NCBI GenBank assembly: GCA_020744425.1
Contig: JAGMUV010000002.1
Coordinates: 4,136,501 to 4,200,500 of the forward strand
From: Dactylonectria macrodidyma
Lineage: Eukaryota; Ascomycota; Sordariomycetes; Hypocreales; Nectriaceae
DNA: 64,000 bases
Reading direction: 5' to 3'
Part shown: one piece after another, positions 56,932 to 64,000 of the stretch
Position numbering within the stretch: position 1 is the first letter of the stretch
How the letters are laid out: each line of letters opens with the position of its first letter
Notes under the pieces: model-generated
The model's database searches: none
Told to the model about the DNA's origin: nothing
The model's input: the letters and a program-made list of their open reading frames with translations, nothing else
Made by a program: the position numbers and the translations under genes

Positions 56932-58092
56932 TGCGGTGGTTCTGGGACGATTGGGCCTGTGAATTGGGCAGCCAGAATGGCGAGATGATGGGATTGAGGT
57001 CTGAACAGCAGACGTCTGAGTAGCGTGTATAAGTGGGCAAGCTCGGTGAGGCAGGTGAGGCAGGTCGGTCGGTCTATACGTTATTGACCGTGGAAAAGAT
57101 GTCGATCAAGAAGCAATGCGACTTGCTTGTGTTTTGCAGACCCTGAGAGGCGCAGTTAGATTTCAACACAAGTTAGAAGTCAGCGGTGAGAGAGGAGAGG
57201 GGAGGGAAGGCAAAGTCACACAGACGAGCGACCGGAGGTCAAAGGAACGAAAGCAGACGAGGAGGGATCGTCATCTGACAGGTAGGGGGACATGCTGGCT
57301 AGGCATTCAAGACCGACTTCCGACAATAGGCTTCACCGCAGCCTCAGCCCAAGGCACTCGGCCCAAGCCCTGGCGGTACGCATGGAACGCTGGAAGGCTC
57401 TATGCGGGCTAGATGACTAGGTAATTGGGAATAACTGCAACGTCAGAGCAGCCAAAGCACGAGTTCCACCCACGACTACCCTGTTCAGTGGTCACAAATG
57501 GCTGCAGAGGCGCTGTCCCGTGTACGTCTGGCACTGGCGTTGGGCCAGAGGCACAATCCGAGACAGGCACGTTGCAGCGCATGACCTCCCCGCCCGAGAC
57601 CGCTCAGGGCATGATTGGCGTTGAGCCATGACGTTGGACTGAGGTTACTCAATGGCAGGGAACACAGCAGAGTTGCGCGCTAGCGGAGGGGTCGGAGGCG
57701 TACAGACGCCAATGGGATCATTCAGTGGCGAACAAAGTTGGAGTTTGAAGGTTGGGAGACTAACATGTTTTGGTGGGGAGGGGGAAGAGGTAACAGAGCA
57801 CGCGCTCTACCAATGTTGTCAGAGCTTACCCAGGCACACAATACTCAGTACCCATAGGTAACTGTACTTAAATAATAAGGAAAGGTATGGGCCGGGAGGT
57901 ACCATGTGAGGCTTGATTTGGTTTTTGTAGAGGTTTTCGTCTCCTTGACTATTACACTGTTCTCCGGGGGAAGGAAGACGCCGCATTCATCAATAACAGC
58001 TAGTTTAGAATAAGAATATTGTGATCGATGAATTATTACTAAATGAGAATATAATATATATAGAAAAGAGCATAGGGTGAACTAGGTATAAC

Positions 58093-58111
58093 TATAAAGT
58101 ATCACTTTATA
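58093..58111. repeat. perfect 8-bp inverted repeat in AT-rich island
   Basis: TATAAAGT-ATC-ACTTTATA: two perfectly complementary 8-bp arms around a 3-nt loop. Confidence 0.9.
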
Positions 58112-58951
58112 TTAGATTTACTAATTAATATTAAGGGTATAAGATATAATGATGCTCTCTGGTGTGTGACTGTTATGTCAGTGATCTGCTACCCTGGACG
58201 TACATAGCATGTCAAAGCTGACTCCTCCACCTTCCACTCGAAGTATCCCATACATGTACTAGACTCGCTGCGGGCAGATGCAACTTTTTGATTTTCTCAG
58301 GAGAGATACGGCTGACGGTCACCTACAAGACTGCATAGGTAGACGTCACAAGTGACGGGGAGGCTCGGATGGGTATCCCATGGCCGATGGGGCAGCAAGC
58401 CTAGTGAGAGTCTCATTTCACACCACTCGCTCGCAATCATGGCGAATACCCATACCGGAACCCATCTTCACATCACTTGACTAAAAAGGGCCAGATTGCA
58501 CAATGAAAAAGCCATTGCCCTCACCATGCAACAGGGTAGCGTAATGTTAACCGTATGTTTACATGCGGGACTGCCAGTTCTCGAGCATAATCGACATAAT
58601 AACTTCGTCAAGATGCACAGGGGCTGACGTCGCCCCCACTAGCTCATGCAAACGCGTTGCCCCGCAACCATCAATGCTCCGCTACACAAACAAACCCGCG
58701 AATGACGGCTCCGAAAATGTGTTCACAGCCGAATGAACCAATTTGCCGGACCAGACTTGACTACGACGACGGCCTGTACCTATATCTCTTTGCTAGGCGC
58801 TGTCTAACCTCAAGCTTCATTTACTGTACGACCAGTGTACACGCGACCATTCCTCGGTGTATGTATCCTCCCAATCCAGCTGAACTGACTGGCACGCCGA
58901 GAGGCCCCTACTTGAGACACCTGCCCGAAGTGGGCTCTGCACATATTATCG

Positions 58952-59008
58952 GTAAGCAAACTCCGGACACCTCGACGGACAGATCCCTAACTGGTCCTGT
59001 TACTCCAG
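58952..59008 (+). other. probable 5'-UTR intron of the DUF3405 gene
   Basis: GTAAGC donor, CCCTAACT branch-like element and CTCCAG acceptor in 57 nt. The segment is stop-free and a multiple of three, so the reading frame stays open across it. It lies 20 nt before the preferred start codon. Confidence 0.65.
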
Positions 59009-59028
59009 CTCCCAGATACGACCTCGTC

Positions 59029-61773
59029 ATGGGGTTGCTACCTAAGAACCTGCGGACTCGCGAGCCGCCGCTTCCGCTCTACCACAAACTCGAAACCCCG
59101 GGCAAGGAACGTATCTCAGATGACGACGACTCTGACTACACATCCGACGAGGATGAGCTGTACTCTGCGGAGAGCTCGTCTCGGGGCTCGTCTCGAAGCA
59201 CATCCGGTTCGGCCTCCAGTGGCCTGTTGAAGCTACCCAGACAGGCCACCAGACCTCCACCCATGAGACGAATTGCCAACGTATACCCCTATCGACTGCC
59301 AGCCAAGGTCACAAGATATCTATTTTGCACTGTGATAGGATTTATTGTCATCATGATCCTGAGCTTGATCCGGGCTAGCCAGGTGGAAAACTGGAAGCTG
59401 GCAAATGGCAAGGTGGAGAGCCGACCTCCTCCGCCTCCCATGTGGGAGCAATTCCCCTTCCTGGAGAGATACTACGGTGGTATTAAGACGCTGACACCCG
59501 TTAACGAGAACAAGCCGGAATACCCCTACGTAGCGAACGAGGCAACATTGCTCGAGGAAGCCGCAGAAGAGAAGGCACAGGAAGTCACTGAGCAGGCCGC
59601 TGATCATGTCGACGCTGAAACCCAACAATCTGATGGGCAAGTCCAGGCAGACTCAAAAACAGAGGATATGGCTAGCAAGCGACATGTGTCTGAGAGCCTC
59701 AACTGGAACGGATACGCCGGGAGGAATGCGGAGACGGATATCGAGGAATGCTTCATCGATGTGGACGGCACCGTCCGTGTTCCGGAACTACAATACTACA
59801 ACGGTCGACCAAAGGGATTCCCGGAGCACGTCATTGGCTCCTATGAGGTTTTGAGCCTGCCCGAGGACATTTGCTTTGACCGTTTTGGCCGTTACGGCCC
59901 CTACGGCTTCGGCTACTCGGGGACCAATGGCGGACTCAGTGTTGGCGAGCATGGCGAGAAGAACGGCTCCGAAGCTGTCTGGGGAAAGACTCCCCGCGTT
60001 GACTATCGACTGGTGAATTGGGCCGACATTCAGCGCCGCTGCTTCAAGAAGAACTCGCACCGGTACAATAAGGTGCCGCATAAGACGTTAGCTCCTCACG
60101 GCTTTTACATCCACGAGTCTCAGGCAACCTCGGAACATATCGAGGCTCGTGATATCTGGGAGAGTAACACCAGCAAGTCAGCCAAGGAGACAACGATCGC
60201 AACCAAAGAGACAACTATTGCAGCTAAGGAGACAACCACTGCAGCCAAGGAGGCAACCACTGCAGCAAAGGGGACAACCACTGCAGACGCCAAACCTAGC
60301 AGCACCGCCTCTGCCACAGAGGAGGAGAAGGTCGTTGTTGAAAAGAAGTCAAGGACTGCCGTGGTCGTGCGATGTTGGGACGAGTACTTCTGGCGTGAAG
60401 ATGACATTGTCAATCTTCGCTCGATGATCACGGAACTGGCTCTGGGTTCAGGTGGTCGTTATGACATCCACCTGCTGGTGCAGGTAAAGAATGATGCTGA
60501 TCACCCCATCTGGGCCGACGAGGATGTCTACCGGGAACGCATCGAAGATGTCATCCCTGAGGAATTCCGTGGACTTGTCACCCTTTGGACCGAGACGCAG
60601 ATGTTGTCACTGTACCAGGGCATCTACGATTTGTTCAGCCGTGGCCCCGAGCTCCCTGTCCACGGCGTCTATCGCGGTCTCTCAATGGCCATGCAGTACT
60701 TCGCCTACATGCACCCTGAGTATGACCACTTCTGGCAGTGGGAGATGGACGTCCGCTACACCGGCCACTACTACGACCTATTCACCAAGATTGAGGACTT
60801 CGCCAAAGCTCAGCCGCGCAAGGGCCTTTGGGACCGCAACGCCCGCTTCTACTTCCCCAGCGTCCATGGAACTTGGGACGACTTCTCGCAAATGTCCCGC
60901 GTGCAGAGTGAGATGGGCGTAGTTGGAGCAGACGATGTCTGGAAGAACGTGCCTGGTATGGACGACAAGGCGACTGCAAAGTCAAAGGGAAATGCTCAGG
61001 CCGTCTGGGGCCCTGTTCGTGCTCAAGATGATGATGACTGGTTCGAGCCCGGCAACGATCCCGTTGTCCCAATTGCCTACGAGAAGGATCACTACCAATG
61101 GGGCGTCGGCGAGGAAGCAGACTACATCTCGCTCAACCCCATCTTCGACCCAGAGGGCACGACCTGGGGACTCAAGGACGACATTACGGGCTTCAACCGC
61201 AGCGAGGGTCCCCCTCCACGTCGCGCCAACATCATCACCACATCTCGCATGTCACGGCGACTGCTACTCACGATGCACAAGATGACAGCACTCAAGAAGC
61301 AGTTCGCCTTCCCCGAGATGTGGCCTGCGACAGTGGCCTTGCAGCACGGCTACAAGGCCGTCTTCGCGCCGCATCCCGTCTACGTCGATCGAGCATGGCC
61401 TCTTGGATACATGGCTCAGATGTTCAACAACGGCCGTGATGGCGCAAGCGGCGGCTCTCGCACCAGCATCTTTGGCGATCGCGAGCACAACATGCACGGC
61501 CTCTCGTGGTTCTACAACTCGGGCTTTGCGCCTAACGTGTACCGCCGCTGGTTGGGACTCAAGGTCAACAACGATGGCGGCGACGAGTTTGAGACGACCG
61601 AGGACAAGAGCCGTAAGGGCAAGGGCGTGAGCAACATGAGAGGAGGCGAGGGGCGCATGTGTCTGCCTCCCATGCTGCTGCATCCCATCAAGGATGTTGA
61701 GCTGCCTGTCGAGGTGCCGGAGCCGCCTAAGGAGGGCCATAGCGAGGCCCCCGTATCAGACCCGTCGGCTTAG
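59029..61773 (+). CDS. DUF3405 type II membrane protein (Golgi glycosyltransferase-like)
   Basis: A 914-residue protein from ATG 59029 (MGLLPKNLRT). The frame is open back to 58657, but the upstream part contains a probable leader intron and no conserved sequence. An acidic, Ser-rich cytosolic N-terminus is followed by one membrane segment at about 97-115 (YLFCTVIGFIVIMILSLI). The lumenal part contains the DUF3405 region: VVVRCWDEYFWREDD, the YDIHLLVQVK strand, and the HFWQWEMDVRYTGHYYDLF block. This EMDVRYTG element resembles a DxD-type donor site (my inference). A 21-nt tandem repeat inserts Thr/Lys/Glu/Ala residues before this domain. It is probably an uncharacterised Golgi enzyme of the fungal cell-wall or glycan pathway. 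Confidence 0.85.
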   Translation: MGLLPKNLRTREPPLPLYHKLETPGKERISDDDDSDYTSDEDELYSAESSSRGSSRSTSGSASSGLLKLPRQATRPPPMRRIANVYPYRLPAKVTRYLFCTVIGFIVIMILSLIRASQVENWKLANGKVESRPPPPPMWEQFPFLERYYGGIKTLTPVNENKPEYPYVANEATLLEEAAEEKAQEVTEQAADHVDAETQQSDGQVQADSKTEDMASKRHVSESLNWNGYAGRNAETDIEECFIDVDGTVRVPELQYYNGRPKGFPEHVIGSYEVLSLPEDICFDRFGRYGPYGFGYSGTNGGLSVGEHGEKNGSEAVWGKTPRVDYRLVNWADIQRRCFKKNSHRYNKVPHKTLAPHGFYIHESQATSEHIEARDIWESNTSKSAKETTIATKETTIAAKETTTAAKEATTAAKGTTTADAKPSSTASATEEEKVVVEKKSRTAVVVRCWDEYFWREDDIVNLRSMITELALGSGGRYDIHLLVQVKNDADHPIWADEDVYRERIEDVIPEEFRGLVTLWTETQMLSLYQGIYDLFSRGPELPVHGVYRGLSMAMQYFAYMHPEYDHFWQWEMDVRYTGHYYDLFTKIEDFAKAQPRKGLWDRNARFYFPSVHGTWDDFSQMSRVQSEMGVVGADDVWKNVPGMDDKATAKSKGNAQAVWGPVRAQDDDDWFEPGNDPVVPIAYEKDHYQWGVGEEADYISLNPIFDPEGTTWGLKDDITGFNRSEGPPPRRANIITTSRMSRRLLLTMHKMTALKKQFAFPEMWPATVALQHGYKAVFAPHPVYVDRAWPLGYMAQMFNNGRDGASGGSRTSIFGDREHNMHGLSWFYNSGFAPNVYRRWLGLKVNNDGGDEFETTEDKSRKGKGVSNMRGGEGRMCLPPMLLHPIKDVELPVEVPEPPKEGHSEAPVSDPSA
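60181..60285 (+). repeat. 21-nt tandem repeat in the DUF3405 gene
   Basis: Five 21-nt units code AKETTIA, TKETTIA, AKETTTA, AKEATTA and AKGTTTA: a Thr-rich linker, possibly O-glycosylated. Confidence 0.9.
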
Positions 61774-62327
61774 ACAACTGGTGGCATTGTGATTGTACAT
61801 ATTCTAGACTATTGGGGGAAGGGTGCTTTGGAACGGCGTTTGGGTTGGGATTTGCTTTGGTGGACACCCACCGGTTCAACGAGGCCATGTTTGTGTGTTC
61901 AAATGTATGGGATGCTACTAGACGATAATGACCCGTATCATATGCGAAGCTCCTGTGTTAGGCATTGGATATAGTTGTGTTTTGAACAAAAGTGTTGCAG
62001 ACTCTTGGAGACACTCACTGTTTCCTAAATGGCTCGTGGAGGCAAGTGATATGTGTCAACAGACAGGGGATGAATTACGATAATCTTGTTTCTTTCAGAC
62101 ATGACAAGTGTTTGTACACACGCTCCTATAACCACAATGCGTAGATCCTTAACCGCTTTTTTCGCGTAGCATCCCACCCAAGTCCCAAGGCTCCTCCAGT
62201 TTTGCGCCTGCAAGAATTAGGGAAACAGCACCTCTAAGTTTCTCACGGCCCATTCGATGAGTGTTGAGCTTACAGCATCTGTGCCTCGTTCTTGTTTCAT
62301 TCCTTCAAACTCCCTAGATGAAACCTT
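61774..62327. other. convergent 3' gap
   Basis: 554 nt between the DUF3405 gene (+) and emp24 (-). No further gene was recognised. Confidence 0.5.
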
Positions 62328-63155
62328 CTATACAACGCGCTTGACCTCGAAGAAGCGGCGCAGCCACCAAACCTGGAAGAGGGACTCGCCAATGACGATG
62401 CCAATGACGAACATGTTCCACCACTTGACTCGGTTGTTGGTGCTCTCGGCAGTGTTGCGGTGGGTGCGCTCGCGGATGACAATGTACTGCTGCTCGTCCT
62501 TGACCTGGGCAAGGAGCTCGGAGAGGCGGCGGACTGTTGTAACGTCGATATTAGCTTCGGGTTTGGGAGATGGACAAGGGCGAGAATGGGCGGCAGAGCA
62601 GACGTACCTTCACGGTCGAGGGGATCGGCGGGGACATCACCCTCGCTTACATATACGATGCCGTGGACGTTGAAGGAGACCTCCTTGGTGTTGGCACCCC
62701 AGTTCTCGTTACCGAAGCAGTAGGTGTATTTGCCGTCGTGCTTGGCAGTGAACGAGTAGTCGCCGTTGGAGACGGTCTTCTCGTTGGTCTCGAATTGACC
62801 ATTGGGATTGGAGATCTGTCCGGACCATGTTAGCACCGCGCTATTCGACATCATGTTTGCTATTTATCCCCTAGAAGCCTGCTGCCTTGTGCCTCAAGCC
62901 ACCTCCCCGTCGCATGATGGCCACGAGGGGAGCTTCAAGGCGGAACGGACAACGTACCCAGAAGTCGATATCGAGGTTGCCTGCGCTTCCAAACTCGCGG
63001 TCGCCGACTTGGAAAGTGACAGTCATGGTGTCATCCTTGTGCAGGCTCTCATGGAAGCACTCGCGGCCGTGAGCGGGCAGAACGATGTTGTGGGCCGTGG
63101 CGGCGTGGAAGATGGCGGCGGCGAGGAGGGCCCTCGCAGCGGTAACGAAGTACAT
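62328..63155 (-). CDS. emp24: p24-family COPII cargo receptor Emp24
   Basis: Three exons: 63155-62958, 62815-62608 and 62533-62328, giving 203 residues, the typical p24 size. A signal peptide (about 1-20) precedes a GOLD domain that starts HNIVLPAHGRECFHE and ends with TYCFGNENW ... VSFNVHGIVYV. A lumenal coiled coil carries the strongly conserved VKDEQQYIVIRERTHRNTAE. One membrane segment (about 172-192) leads to the cytosolic tail LRRFFEVKRVV, where FF is the COPII signal. Emp24 forms p24 heteromers that sort GPI-anchored and other cargo between ER and Golgi. The tail and HRNTAEST motif point to Emp24 (p24-beta) rather than Erv25. Confidence 0.95.
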
Positions 63156-64000
63156 GATTGGCGGAGCGTTGGTTCCGTATCAAAGGAGCGTTATGTACAC
63201 GGAACGGATGTTATGGGAGGTCCAGATCGTCGTGATAAATATTACCGTGATATGTAGTTGCTGTCGTCTTGGAGCCCTTTGGGACGGGAGCTTGTTCGAT
63301 CGGATCGCGAATTGACACCTATCCGCACCAGCTTTGGCCAGCGAGGCCGATTTGAGCCACGGTTTAGCCGCTAGGACTGCCAAGCAACTTTAAGGGGTGT
63401 GTTTTGGAGGGATCAATGGTAGTGGGGCCGTGGCGCTGGGTGGAGCAGTGAGAGAACTGTGGCTTGTGCTGGCGGGTGAACTTTTTTTTTCTCTTGCAGT
63501 GCAGAGAGGAGAGGCGAACTGTCCAAAAAGGGATAGGGGACCCGTGGCCTCAGAGATAGCGAACGACAATGGCATCACTGCAAGTGGCAACAACAACGGA
63601 ATAGTCAGGAAGAGGGCGAGAGGCTTTGCTTCATTGGGTGCCTTGGCAGGTACTTTGGGTTGAACAGGCGGGTGATGCCTTACTCCATCACCAATGTCTA
63701 CCTACTAATACATGCCTAGACAGTAGAGGTGAGGTAGGTACCTGCCCAACCCCCGAACACATGAGGTAGTACCTACCTGAAGAGAAAAATGATACCAGGA
63801 CGACCCGCGATTGCGCGGCTGGGAGAAAAAAGGAGTGGACCACAAGTAAGTGGGAGTGGCTGGTTGATCCGAGGCCCAGAAGGGATGGACAACGGGCACC
63901 TTATCTGGGAATCGCACTGGAGACAATGACAAAAAAAGCGCTGGAGATCTGTCTGATGCTCGGATCGCTGTAAAAAAATCCCAAGTGTGGCTGGGGTTGG
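63156..64000. other. right-edge region upstream of emp24
   Basis: This holds the emp24 promoter and further upstream sequence. TAGGTA/TACCTA tracts lie at about 63698-63705, 63733-63742 and 63763-63778. No gene is supported up to the window edge. Confidence 0.5.

Larger units (their letters stand above)
56932..59028. other. divergent upstream region with an AT-rich island
   Basis: This 2.1-kb region lies between the luciferase-domain gene (-) and the DUF3405 gene (+). About 57990-58160 is very AT-rich and contains a perfect 8-bp inverted repeat. A probable leader intron of the DUF3405 gene lies at 58952-59008. Short frames at 57116-57861 show no conserved features. Confidence 0.5.

Overview
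The window is nuclear DNA from a filamentous ascomycete, most likely a Sordariomycete and probably Hypocreales; I cannot name the species. The evidence is the gene structure: short introns of about 50-250 nt with GTRNGT-type donors, CTAAC branch sites 8-25 nt before a YAG acceptor, pyrimidine-rich leaders and roughly balanced base composition. The encoded proteins also fit, including a filamentous-fungal CYP51, the 12 kDa complex I subunit and a KipA/Kip2-type kinesin. Nothing indicates bacterial, viral or plasmid sequence, and I saw no rRNA, tRNA, CRISPR array or intact transposon.

Layout. 1-8 kb: a disordered coiled-coil protein cut off at its 5' end, a small Cys-rich protein, a secreted alpha/beta hydrolase and a mitochondrial membrane protein. 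8.5-14 kb: verprolin (actin), mitoribosomal mL54, a complex I subunit, and a nucleolin-like Nsr1/Gar2 protein. 16-25 kb: a single-pass membrane protein, CYP51 (ergosterol synthesis, azole target), a DUF3074 START-like protein and a coiled-coil protein. 25-37 kb: TAF7, a GT23/FUT8-like type II glycosyltransferase, and the kinesin. 37-43 kb: a gene-poor 6.3 kb stretch. 43-57 kb: a dense run of an STK19-domain protein, a Vsb1-type vacuolar transporter (SulP, STAS and cNMP domains), GINS subunit Psf1, translation factor eEF1B-beta, proteasome receptor Rpn13, splicing factor Cus2/Tat-SF1 and a luciferase-domain membrane protein. 59-63 kb: a DUF3405 Golgi-type protein and p24 cargo receptor Emp24.

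The genes are mostly unrelated housekeeping functions (replication, transcription, splicing, translation, protein turnover, secretory traffic, cytoskeleton, sterols, mitochondria). I see no secondary-metabolite cluster, defence island or other co-operating system, and nothing I would present as an undescribed system. Exon joins were worked out by hand; wherever I give a full exon list the spliced frame closes without internal stops.

The observations most worth following are small-scale. The last Rpn13 intron, if retained, gives a Pru-only protein. A 7-nt motif recurs six times just after the nsr1-like stop. CYP51 has a 9-residue tandem duplication at its N-terminus. TAGGTA/TACCTA tracts occur in many gaps between genes. 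Two introns are stop-free and multiples of three. The GT23-like enzyme has an altered catalytic-site motif. An AT-rich island carries a perfect hairpin.
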